From Actinobacteria bacterium ATB1 (lineage in GTDB: Bacteria; Actinomycetota; Acidimicrobiia; UBA2766): a DNA stretch of 10,650 bases. The stretch covers positions 1 through 10,650 of the forward strand of contig QWHP01000057.1 in the NCBI GenBank assembly GCA_021404985.1, read 5' to 3'. Position 1 is the first letter of the stretch. The number at the start of each line of letters is the position of its first letter. The notes beneath the pieces are model-generated. The model did no database searches and was not told the origin of the DNA. It saw nothing but the letters and a program-made list of their open reading frames with translations. The position numbers were made by a program, and so were the translations under genes. This document shows positions 1-6,067 of this stretch, piece after piece.

Positions 1-50
1 CCACACGGTCCAGTCGACATCGCGGAACGGCAGGTCCAGCGATCACACGT

Positions 51-79
51 TGACAGGTTTCCCTTCGGGAAACCTGTTG
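51..79. repeat. Perfect inverted repeat (hairpin), terminator-like or oriT-like
   Basis: The arms at 54-63 (CAGGTTTCCC) and 67-76 (GGGAAACCTG) are exactly complementary around a 3-nt loop (TTC). An A-T pair (53/77) and G-U pairs extend the stem outward. No T-run follows, so it is not a classical intrinsic terminator, although many actinobacterial terminators lack one. It ends 26 bp before the start of the relaxase remnant. MobF relaxase genes are often close to their oriT, which contains inverted repeats, so a decayed transfer origin is a second possibility. The sequence alone does not separate the two. Confidence 0.6.
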
Positions 80-101
80 GACGTCCCGTTGGCGGTGCCC
101 G

Positions 102-334
102 GTGAAGTTCACGGTCACCCCGCGCGGCGGTGGAAGGGCCGACACCGACAAGGTCGTGGACTCGATCGTCCAGTACCTCCAACCGCATCCGAACACACCG
201 CCAGAGCAATCGCATGTGCCGCCGGGGGGCGGCGGGTCCGGGGCGGTACTACGCCGATCGGGGTGAAGAACCCGGCCGTTGGGCTCGGCCGTGATTCGCA
301 CCAGGCGGGGTTTGTCGGTGTGGTGCAACGTGGC
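102..334 (+). pseudogene. N-terminal remnant of a TrwC/MobF-type conjugative relaxase, frameshifted
   Basis: No single frame is open across this stretch, but three consecutive pieces join into one protein-like sequence. From the GTG at 102 the frame reads VKFTVTPRGGGRADTDKVVD and continues into a Gly-rich linker. One extra G in the GGGG run at 240-243 shifts the frame, after which RYYADRGEEPGRW is read (244-282). One extra G at 281-283 shifts it again, after which LGRDSHQAGFVGVVQRG follows (284-334). The reconstructed YYADRGEEPGRWLGR...AGFVG pattern matches the start of TrwC/TraA-type relaxases (YY...GE.PGRW.G.GA...GL.G.V), which nick plasmid or integrative-element DNA at oriT for conjugation. 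The catalytic histidine triad and helicase part expected further on are absent, so this is a truncated non-functional relic. Both shifts lie in G runs, so an assembly indel is possible for either, but the missing C-terminus argues for true decay. Confidence 0.6.
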
Positions 335-537
335 TGTCCGTCGCAACGTGCTCGTGACCGGCATGTTCAGACCGAAAGCAAAGGGCAGCGAACCCCCACC
401 TTCGAATGGCCGGCGGTTCGCAGACGGAAATGGCATGTTCGACGCCGGGCTTCCAAAGCGTGAGCGGCCCGTTCGAGATGACCGTGGGTGTCGAGCGATC
501 GTGTTCGACGACGCCTTCGGCATCGCCCACCGAGATC
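335..537. other. Non-coding or decayed stretch between relaxase remnant and the minus-strand operon
   Basis: I recognise no gene here. Plus-strand frames continuing from the relaxase remnant no longer match the expected relaxase sequence. An open minus-strand frame from about 530 (MGDAEGVVEHDRSTPTVISN...) has no family resemblance I can name and runs antisense over the remnant. I see no clear terminator for the minus-strand gene ending at 538. Confidence 0.4.
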
Positions 538-975
538 TCAGATCGGGGTTGCGTCCCTCTTGGCCGCGAGCCGGCTCTGCGACAGCGCGATCATCTCCTC
601 GATCAGGTAGACGAGGAGGAGGTGGGACTCCGGGTCGTCGGGGACGTCGACTCCCGCCTCCCTGGCATAGGGTACGAACGCGAGCATGCGGGATGCGGTG
701 TCGAGAGAGAGGATGAGCTTCGCCGGCTCCTGCGAAGTGCGAACCACGGCGGTGTCCTCACCCTCCCGGACGGCTTCACCGACCGCTCGCCAGATCTCCT
801 CCGTCATCCGGATGATCGTATTCTCGACCTCCGGGGTCGGAGCGACGAAGCGGCTGAGTCTTCCGTCGAGGTGGGCGTCCCAGTAGGCGCTCGTCAATCC
901 GGTGATGTAGCGGAACGCTCTGGCCAGACTAGCGGTGTCGAGTCCGCCGAGCTCGAGGGGTGATGAGGGCTGCAT
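538..975 (-). CDS. Hypothetical protein, mostly alpha-helical (145 aa)
   Basis: I do not recognise this protein. It is 145 residues, soluble-looking, without a signal peptide or membrane segment, and appears largely helical, with hydrophobic heptad-like stretches around residues 14-30, 50-70 (NTIIRMTEEIWRAVGEAVRE) and 118-135 (LLLVYLIEEMIALSQSRLAA). Codons are GC-rich and end mainly in G or C, like the neighbouring genes, which supports real coding. The ATG at 975 has only a weak purine stretch upstream (GAGAG, 8 nt before). It begins 29 bp after the glnD stop in the same direction, so it is probably the second gene of a glnD transcript. A role linked to nitrogen signalling can be guessed from position only. 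No motif or catalytic residues were seen. Confidence 0.65.
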   Translation of the reverse strand: MQPSSPLELGGLDTASLARAFRYITGLTSAYWDAHLDGRLSRFVAPTPEVENTIIRMTEEIWRAVGEAVREGEDTAVVRTSQEPAKLILSLDTASRMLAFVPYAREAGVDVPDDPESHLLLVYLIEEMIALSQSRLAAKRDATPI

Positions 976-1004
976 TGCTGGTCTCTCGTGGGGGTCGTCC
1001 CACG

Positions 1005-3425
1005 TTACTTCGGGGCGCGATCCGAGGGTCCTCCGCAGGATGCGACGAGGCGTTCCCTCACGAGCGACTCGAGGCGCATGGGGTCGTCCACTTTGGCGCC
1101 TTCGAGCGTCCTGACGGAGAACGAGTCCCTTGCTTCTCCCGCTTGGGTGGCCACCCGGGCGAAATGAACGTCCAGACCGAGTTCCGACAGGACCGCGGTG
1201 AGGTCGTGGAGCAGCCCGATTCGGTCAGGGGCCCTGACCTCCACGATCGTGTACCACCCCGACGCCGAGTCGTCCACGAACACAGAGGTTGTGTCGGTCA
1301 TAGGTGCCGCTTCGCCGTAGCGTCTGGATCTCTCCTCCAGGGCGGCGGAGATGTCGAGCTCGCCCGCCAGCGCCGCGCGTATGTCGGTCTCCACCTTCGG
1401 CCACACATCGGGGTCGACCTGTTGGTTCCCGGGACCGGCCACGCCGAGCGCGTCGACGGCGATTCCGTCCGATCGCGTGTAGACCTCCGCAGTGTGGATG
1501 GCGATTCCCCGCGCCGCGAGTACCCCGGTGATCGTGCTCAAGAGACCCGGGCGGTCGCTGGAGACGACGCTGCATCGTCCGGACTTGCCCCTGACGAGGG
1601 GGGCGAGTTCTCCGCCGGACGAGCGAAGCTCGCGGATCATAGCGACGTGGTCGACGACAAGGGCTTCGGGCTGCGACAGCAGGTACCTGCGTGGAAATGC
1701 GCAGATCTCCGCATCCGCCCATTCCCGCTCTTCCTTCGAGAAGGCGCGCAACACGGCGCTGCGTGCTCTCTCCCACCGGTTCCGGGCGTCTCGCCCGACG
1801 AGCTCGCCCTCGTCTATGACGCGCACGAGCTTCGTGTACAGCTCGGCGAGGAGCTCGGCCTTCCAAGCGGACCATGCGGCGGGACCCGTCGCCCGGGCAT
1901 CGGCGAGCGACAGAACGTACAGGTGTCTGAGACGCTGCGGATCCGCGATCCGCGTTGCAAGGTCGACCACGAGATCTTCGTCATTGATGTCCCGCCCCGT
2001 CGCGAAGTCGGACAGGTCCAGGTGGTGCTCGACAAGGAAGGCGACCGTCTCCTGGATGTCGGCCCCGAAGCCTGCACGCTCGCAGAAGCGCCGGGCGAGG
2101 ATGACGCCCTGCCTGGAGTGATCTCCTTCCGCACCCTTTCCGGCGTCGTGGAGGAGGGCGGCGAGAAGGAGTATCTCCGGGCGCTCGAGCTCTCCCCACA
2201 CCTCGGAGGCAAGCCATGCGGGCTCCCTGCGGAGCCTGAGTGACTGCATGACGGTCTCCCAGCAGTGCGCATCGACGCACAACGTGTGCAAGGCGTTGTG
2301 CTGGGCCTTGCATCTCGCTCCCTCGAATTCCGGGAGGTATCTGACCCAGAGCCCCGTCACGTCCAAGAGTTCCCAACCCGCCGTCGAGCCACTCTCGAGC
2401 AGGGCCAGGAAGGCCTCCCGAACGCCGTCCGTCCAGGGGATCGGGCGGTCACCGCGTTCTGCCCACTCCACGAGGTCGTCGGAGGGGGCGAGCGAGGCTG
2501 CCGCGCGTGCGGCGTGCAGAGCGGCTTCGGGATCGGACTCGGGAGGTGGCGCATCGACGCGCACGAGCAACGAGTCTCGCAGTGCGAAACCTCGGGGGAT
2601 CACCTGTTTGCGACCCGGTGGCCGCAAGGTGGACTGGGCGATCCAGCCCAGCTTCGCGCCGACCGGGCGCGCTCGGGACCAGACGGCCGCCAGCAGCGTG
2701 TCACGCGGATCGGTAGTGCCCGGGGTGAGGGTCTCGGCCGCCTTCTCCAGCAGCTCCCGCGTCACGCGGTCCTCGCGCCTTCCGGCCAGCTCGTGCAACC
2801 TGTGGCGAATCGCAAGGAAGACGTCGAGGCTCGACGCGAGGTCGTCGTCTTCGTCGTGCCCGAGCCATCGGAGCGTGTTCAGATCCCTGAGACCGCCTCG
2901 TCCCTCCTTGATGTTCGGCTCGAGATCCACACCCGCGTCCCCATACCTCCGATATCTGTCGTCCAGGGTCTTGAGCAGAGAGAGCCCGAGCCGGCGGCGG
3001 TTCTTGCGGAGCCACTTGTCCATCGCCGTCTCGAGCTCTTCGACGAGAGCCCCTTCGCCGGCCACGAGGCGTACGTCCAGGAGCGTCGTTGCGATGACGG
3101 GATCGTCACGTGCGGACTCCAGGCATTGTGGGACGGTCCGGACGGCGTAGCCGAGCTCGAACCCGAGGTCCCAGAGCGGGTAGAGCGCTGCGCGCGTCAT
3201 CTCCGAGGGGTCTGCCCGCTTCGGGAGGTCGTGGAGTACGAGCACGTCCACGTCGCTGTGGGGGGAGACCTCCCCACGTCCATAGCTGCCGACTGCGGCG
3301 AGAGCCAGACGAGCGGGATTCTGCTCGATGAGGTGTGTGACGGCCCCCTGCACGGTCGCGTCGAGATCCTCCGTGCGACGACTCGCCTCCGCGAGGCCGC
3401 CTCGGGGTACGGTTTCGGGCGTCAC
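1005..3425 (-). CDS. glnD: [Protein-PII] nucleotidyltransferase/nucleotidyl-removing enzyme GlnD
   Basis: GlnD covalently modifies and de-modifies the PII signal protein (GlnB/GlnK) in response to glutamine; in actinobacteria the modification is often adenylylation rather than uridylylation. All family domains are present in order. The nucleotidyltransferase domain has GSYGRGE at residues 46-52 followed by the metal-binding D-V-D at about 58-60. The HD phosphohydrolase domain has ALLHDAGKG, with His426-Asp427, followed by further His residues (DHS, VEHH). Two C-terminal ACT domains lie at about 613-690 (SSDRPGLLSTITGVLAARGI) and 722-795 (APDRIGLLHDLTAVLSELGL), the glutamine sensors. I chose the GTG at 3425 (806 aa, normal family length); the open frame extends to 3596, but that part is Arg/Ala/Pro-rich and non-conserved. 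A TAAGCT hexamer lies 7 nt upstream of the GTG, suggesting a leaderless transcript. No amtB or glnB lies directly alongside. A short helical ORF follows. Confidence 0.95.
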   Translation of the reverse strand: MTPETVPRGGLAEASRRTEDLDATVQGAVTHLIEQNPARLALAAVGSYGRGEVSPHSDVDVLVLHDLPKRADPSEMTRAALYPLWDLGFELGYAVRTVPQCLESARDDPVIATTLLDVRLVAGEGALVEELETAMDKWLRKNRRRLGLSLLKTLDDRYRRYGDAGVDLEPNIKEGRGGLRDLNTLRWLGHDEDDDLASSLDVFLAIRHRLHELAGRREDRVTRELLEKAAETLTPGTTDPRDTLLAAVWSRARPVGAKLGWIAQSTLRPPGRKQVIPRGFALRDSLLVRVDAPPPESDPEAALHAARAAASLAPSDDLVEWAERGDRPIPWTDGVREAFLALLESGSTAGWELLDVTGLWVRYLPEFEGARCKAQHNALHTLCVDAHCWETVMQSLRLRREPAWLASEVWGELERPEILLLAALLHDAGKGAEGDHSRQGVILARRFCERAGFGADIQETVAFLVEHHLDLSDFATGRDINDEDLVVDLATRIADPQRLRHLYVLSLADARATGPAAWSAWKAELLAELYTKLVRVIDEGELVGRDARNRWERARSAVLRAFSKEEREWADAEICAFPRRYLLSQPEALVVDHVAMIRELRSSGGELAPLVRGKSGRCSVVSSDRPGLLSTITGVLAARGIAIHTAEVYTRSDGIAVDALGVAGPGNQQVDPDVWPKVETDIRAALAGELDISAALEERSRRYGEAAPMTDTTSVFVDDSASGWYTIVEVRAPDRIGLLHDLTAVLSELGLDVHFARVATQAGEARDSFSVRTLEGAKVDDPMRLESLVRERLVASCGGPSDRAPK

Positions 3426-3432
3426 CCGCCCC

Positions 3433-3438
3433 AGCTTA
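3433..3438 (-). promoter_or_regulatory. Candidate -10 element for glnD (leaderless start)
   Basis: On the minus strand TAAGCT fits the actinobacterial TAnnnT -10 pattern and stands exactly 7 nt before the GTG at 3425, so transcription would begin at or next to the first base of the start codon. No good -35 hexamer is visible at 16-19 bp. The spacing is the main evidence. Confidence 0.4.
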
Positions 3439-3578
3439 CGGCCCGCCCGACGAATGTCCCTCAGCCAACTGTCAGCCCTAGGTCTCGGAACCGCCGCCCT
3501 TGCCGGTCTCGTCGCGCTGAGCGTCGCGCGCTGGGTCGAGAAGAGGCGCGTCTTCGCGGCCGCAGGGCGCACGGGGAA

Positions 3579-3587
3579 TGGTATCGA
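3579..3587 (+). promoter_or_regulatory. Candidate extended -10 for the PH-like membrane gene
   Basis: TGGTATCGA carries a TGn extension directly before TATCGA. The hexamer ends 7 nt before the ATG at 3595, a spacing consistent with a leaderless transcript. TATCGA lacks the usual final T, so the call is weak. Confidence 0.3.
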
Positions 3588-3594
3588 CAGCAGC

Positions 3595-4068
3595 ATGGAA
3601 CGGGAGGCCGAACTCGAGGTCTACCCTCCCAGCCTCCTCTACCTGCTCGCGCTTTGGCTCGTTCTCGTCGCGATCGGTCTCGGGTCGTCGACGGGGGCCC
3701 TCGTTGTGCTGGGAGCGCTCGGGGCCGCTGCGGCGTTCCGTCTCTGGCTCCGGGGAGGCGTGGAGTTGACCGGCGATTCGCTCGTCCTCGGACAGGGGGA
3801 CCGGACGACGATCGACTACACCGAGATCTCGGCTGTCGTGGCCGCACCTCGGGGACGCGTCGGCAGGCAGTGGGGGACGTTCGGGCTGTTGGACGCGGAC
3901 GGGCGCTGGTGCGCGGCGATCAGGTACCAGTGGACCAGGCACGGGGGGCGGGCCGTCGCAGGGATAATCCGACGCGCGGGTCTCAGGCCTGTTCCGGACA
4001 AGGATGTCTGGACTCGTGACGGGAGGACGGTCAACATTCCTTCCTTCCCCGTCGTCGGCCCCATCTGA
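3595..4068 (+). CDS. Two-helix membrane protein with PH-like cytoplasmic domain
   Basis: Residues about 13-31 (LLYLLALWLVLVAIGLG) and 33-51 form a hydrophobic hairpin of two membrane helices. A soluble part follows, beginning VELTGDSLVLGQGDRTTIDY (residues 56-75) and continuing to about 130. A helix pair followed by short beta strands and an 'I.Y.EI..V' step resembles bacterial PH-domain or DUF3093-like small membrane proteins; this is resemblance, not a firm assignment. The ATG at 3595 gives 157 aa and places the first helix about 12 residues in. The frame is also open from an ATG at 3454 (204 aa), which would add another hydrophobic segment (SQLSALGLGTAALAGLVALS) but leave only 28 bp to the divergent glnD start. 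Neither start has a Shine-Dalgarno sequence. It is the first gene of a likely operon with the four-helix protein and ddl. Function unknown. Confidence 0.7.
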   Translation: MEREAELEVYPPSLLYLLALWLVLVAIGLGSSTGALVVLGALGAAAAFRLWLRGGVELTGDSLVLGQGDRTTIDYTEISAVVAAPRGRVGRQWGTFGLLDADGRWCAAIRYQWTRHGGRAVAGIIRRAGLRPVPDKDVWTRDGRTVNIPSFPVVGPI

Positions 4069-4094
4069 AGAACGAAGAGTGCGCGGAGGACCAG

Positions 4095-4466
4095 ATGCTC
4101 GAGTTCCATTCGATCTTCGCCTGGACGGTCGTGTTCCTGAACGCGCTTGCGGGCTTCTGGGCCCTGACATCGGTGCGGGTCGCCCGCCTCAGGGTGCCGG
4201 CGCTCTGGTGGACCGTCATCGCCGCCCAAGCGGTGGTCTGCATTCAGGTGGTTGCGGGACTCGTACTGCAGGCCACCGACGACAGGAACGCGACCGAGTT
4301 CCACATCTTCTACGGCGTCGGGGCCGTGGTCGCGATCGGGATCGCCTGGATGTACGCACAGGGAAGCGAATGGGTGAAGGAGAGGCGCGAGATGTTCTAC
4401 GGGTTGGTCTGTCTCTTTCTCATGGGGATGGCCCTGAGAGCAATACAACAGGCGAACGCGCTCTGA
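4095..4466 (+). CDS. Small four-helix integral membrane protein, uncharacterised
   Basis: A 123-residue protein made almost entirely of four membrane helices, at about residues 7-27, 36-58, 69-88 and 99-116. The start is well supported by GGAGG at 4085-4089, 5 nt before the ATG. Helices 1 and 3 open with the same tripeptide Glu-Phe-His (residues 3-5 and 68-70), each followed by an aromatic-rich segment (EFHSIFAW and EFHIFYGV), so the protein looks like a duplicated two-helix unit with one His per half. Paired histidines in helices can bind haem or metal, but nothing here proves that. The C-terminal half (FYGLVCLFLMGMALRAI) resembles an unnamed actinobacterial membrane family I recall only loosely. 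It sits 26 bp after the PH-like gene and 33 bp before ddl, so co-transcription is likely; a cell-envelope role is inferred from position. Confidence 0.8.
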   Translation: MLEFHSIFAWTVVFLNALAGFWALTSVRVARLRVPALWWTVIAAQAVVCIQVVAGLVLQATDDRNATEFHIFYGVGAVVAIGIAWMYAQGSEWVKERREMFYGLVCLFLMGMALRAIQQANAL

Positions 4467-4499
4467 GGGGCAGAATTGGGCGAACCACGAGGAGCAGTT

Positions 4500-5621
4500 G
4501 TGAACGACGTGACGAGGATAGGGGTCCTGTTCGGAGGAAGATCCGGGGAGCACGAGGTCTCCTGTGCCTCGGCCCTCGCAGTGCTCCGTGCGCTCGACCC
4601 TGCTTCCTTCGAACCGACTGCCGTGGGCATCGACCGGGACGGCGAGTTCCGCCTCCCCCCTCACGACTCGATCCAGGAAGCGGTGAAGCGCTCTGGCGGG
4701 GGCGACACCGCGATCTCCGATGTCCTCGTCGTCGAGGGACGGCAAGTCCACCTCGTCCGCGGCCCAGAGCGTTCGACGGCACAGGTCGTCGACGCCTCGG
4801 GCACCGCGCAGGCGACCCTGGACGTCGTCTTCCCCGTCCTCCACGGTCCCTACGGCGAGGACGGGACGCTTCAGGGCCTGCTCGAGATCATCGACGTTCC
4901 CTACGTGGGCTCGGGGGTGCTCGGCTCCGCGGTCGGAATGGACAAGGTGGCGATGAAGCGGGCATTCCGAGGCGACGGGATACCGCAGGTTCCATATGTC
5001 TGGCGCTCACAGGTCGCTTGGGAGCGCGGCCCCGACGTGGCCCGTGTCGTCGACGAGCTCGGTCTGCCCCTGTTCGTGAAGCCCGCGAACCTCGGTTCCT
5101 CGGTCGGGATCACCAGGGTGACTTCTTCCGGCGGTCTGCTCGATGCCGTCGCCCTCGCTTTCGAATACGACCATCTCGTCGTGATCGAGTCGGCCGCCCC
5201 TGGCCGCGAGATCGAATGTGGGGTCCTGGGAGGCCTCGATCCCGAGGCCTCGTTACCCGGTGAGATCGTCGTCCCGGGTACCGGGTTCTACGATTTCGAG
5301 GCAAAGTACATTAACGATCGTGCACAGACGATCGTGCCCGCCGACCTGCCCGGCGACGTCGCGGAGAGGATCCGTGCGATGGCTGTCGCCGCCTTCCGTG
5401 CCGTCGGCGCCTGGGGGCTCGCCCGGGTCGACTTCTTCTGGGACTCGGCCACCGACGTCCTCCTCGTGAATGAGATCAACACCATGCCCGGTTTCACCCC
5501 GATCTCCATGTACGCCAAGATGTGGGAGGCAACGGGCGTCCCCTACCGTGCTCAGATCGACCGGCTCGTGGACCTAGCGTTCGAGCGTCACGCACTCGAA
5601 CGGAGACGCGGTCGGGCTTGA
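4500..5621 (+). CDS. ddl: D-alanine--D-alanine ligase
   Basis: Ddl is a cytoplasmic ATP-grasp enzyme that joins two D-alanines, supplying the dipeptide for UDP-MurNAc-pentapeptide and so peptidoglycan. Family landmarks are all visible: GVLFGGRSGEHEVS near the N-terminus (residues 8-21), HGPYGEDGTLQG (115-126), SAVGMDKVAMK with Lys149, the ATP-binding KPANLGSSVGI (from Lys194), and the metal- and substrate-binding NEINTMPGFTPISMY (324-338). Length is 373 aa, usual for the family. The start chosen is GTG at 4500, preceded by GAGGAG (4489-4494) at 5 nt. An in-frame TTG at 4476 with its own GAGGGG would add 8 residues and cannot be excluded. It is the last gene of a probable three-gene plus-strand operon and converges on the RAM-domain gene, with 50 bp between them and no clear terminator hairpin. 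Confidence 0.96.
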   Translation: MNDVTRIGVLFGGRSGEHEVSCASALAVLRALDPASFEPTAVGIDRDGEFRLPPHDSIQEAVKRSGGGDTAISDVLVVEGRQVHLVRGPERSTAQVVDASGTAQATLDVVFPVLHGPYGEDGTLQGLLEIIDVPYVGSGVLGSAVGMDKVAMKRAFRGDGIPQVPYVWRSQVAWERGPDVARVVDELGLPLFVKPANLGSSVGITRVTSSGGLLDAVALAFEYDHLVVIESAAPGREIECGVLGGLDPEASLPGEIVVPGTGFYDFEAKYINDRAQTIVPADLPGDVAERIRAMAVAAFRAVGAWGLARVDFFWDSATDVLLVNEINTMPGFTPISMYAKMWEATGVPYRAQIDRLVDLAFERHALERRRGRA

Positions 5622-5671
5622 CGTCCACGGGATACGGGGCGGGGGACTCGGGGGTGTCGGGCCGTGACCGG

Positions 5672-5908
5672 TCAGTCAAGGTGGACGACCGGGCACGTGA
5701 GTGTCCGCGTTATGCCTTCCACGTTCTGTATCTGGGCGACGACGAGCTTGCCCAGCTCGTCCATGCTCGTCGCCTCTGCCTTGACGATCACGTCGTAGGG
5801 GCCCGTGACGTCCTCGGCCGAGACGATTCCTGGCAGCCCTCGCACCTCTGCTGCCACGTTCGCCGCCTTGCCCACTTCGGATTGGATGAGCACATACGCC
5901 TGAACCAC
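5672..5908 (-). CDS. Stand-alone Lrp/AsnC ligand-binding (RAM) domain protein
   Basis: This 78-residue protein consists only of the alpha/beta RAM domain that in Lrp/AsnC regulators binds amino acids and mediates oligomerisation; the helix-turn-helix DNA-binding half is absent. It reads VQAYVLIQSEVGKAANVAAE at the start, has the conserved ligand-loop segment AEDVTGPYDVIVKAEA in the middle, and ends GITRTLTCPVVHLD. Such short proteins are a standard actinobacterial family, often near ddl, and are thought to act as small-molecule sensors or modulators; no DNA-binding role is expected. The start is GTG at 5908, with an AGGGGG ribosome-binding site (5918-5923) 9 nt upstream. The frame remains open further upstream, but that sequence is not conserved. 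It is read opposite to ddl and divergent from the zinc-ribbon gene. Confidence 0.9.
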   Translation of the reverse strand: MVQAYVLIQSEVGKAANVAAEVRGLPGIVSAEDVTGPYDVIVKAEATSMDELGKLVVAQIQNVEGITRTLTCPVVHLD

Positions 5909-5946
5909 GGCGTCAAACCCCCTGCTGGAGCCTTCGGACCCGGAGA

Positions 5947-5952
5947 AAGATA
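5947..5952 (-). promoter_or_regulatory. Candidate -10 for the RAM-domain gene
   Basis: TATCTT on the minus strand fits the -10 consensus well and would give a leader of roughly 30 nt containing the AGGGGG ribosome-binding site. No convincing -35 is visible. The rest of the 159-bp divergent gap (5909-6067) shows nothing else clear; TACTGT at 6021-6026 could serve the plus-strand gene but has no partner -35 at proper spacing. Confidence 0.35.
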
Positions 5953-6067
5953 ACGCATTTGCACTCCTTCTGCAGGACGCGCCGCCATCCGCCTGACGCA
6001 GCGTGTAGGAACGAAATGCGTACTGTCGAATGGAGAACGCAGAACGGCTTTCGGAGGACATGCGCAG

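Noticed and set aside
50..463. 137-aa plus-strand open frame spanning the left region
   Set aside because: Only its middle part (about 284-334) reads as relaxase-like; the beginning and end are out-of-frame sequence of the remnant, so it is not an intact gene.
249..530. 93-aa minus-strand open frame (MGDAEGVVEHD...)
   Set aside because: It is antisense to the relaxase remnant, has no recognisable family and no ribosome-binding site, and its Arg/Pro/His-rich end looks like a shadow of high-GC DNA.
960..2243. 427-aa plus-strand open frame
   Set aside because: It lies entirely antisense to glnD, whose domains are unmistakable on the other strand; long antisense frames are expected at this GC content.
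2265..4019. 584-aa plus-strand open frame
   Set aside because: It runs antisense through the 5' half of glnD and out of frame through the PH-like gene; its translation is Arg/Gly-rich without domains.
3816..4844. 342-aa minus-strand open frame
   Set aside because: Antisense to three plus-strand genes, two of which have good ribosome-binding sites and one of which is certain (ddl).
5622..5671. Possible terminator between convergent ddl and the RAM-domain gene
   Set aside because: The stretch is G-rich but I could not find a stem of more than a few base pairs.
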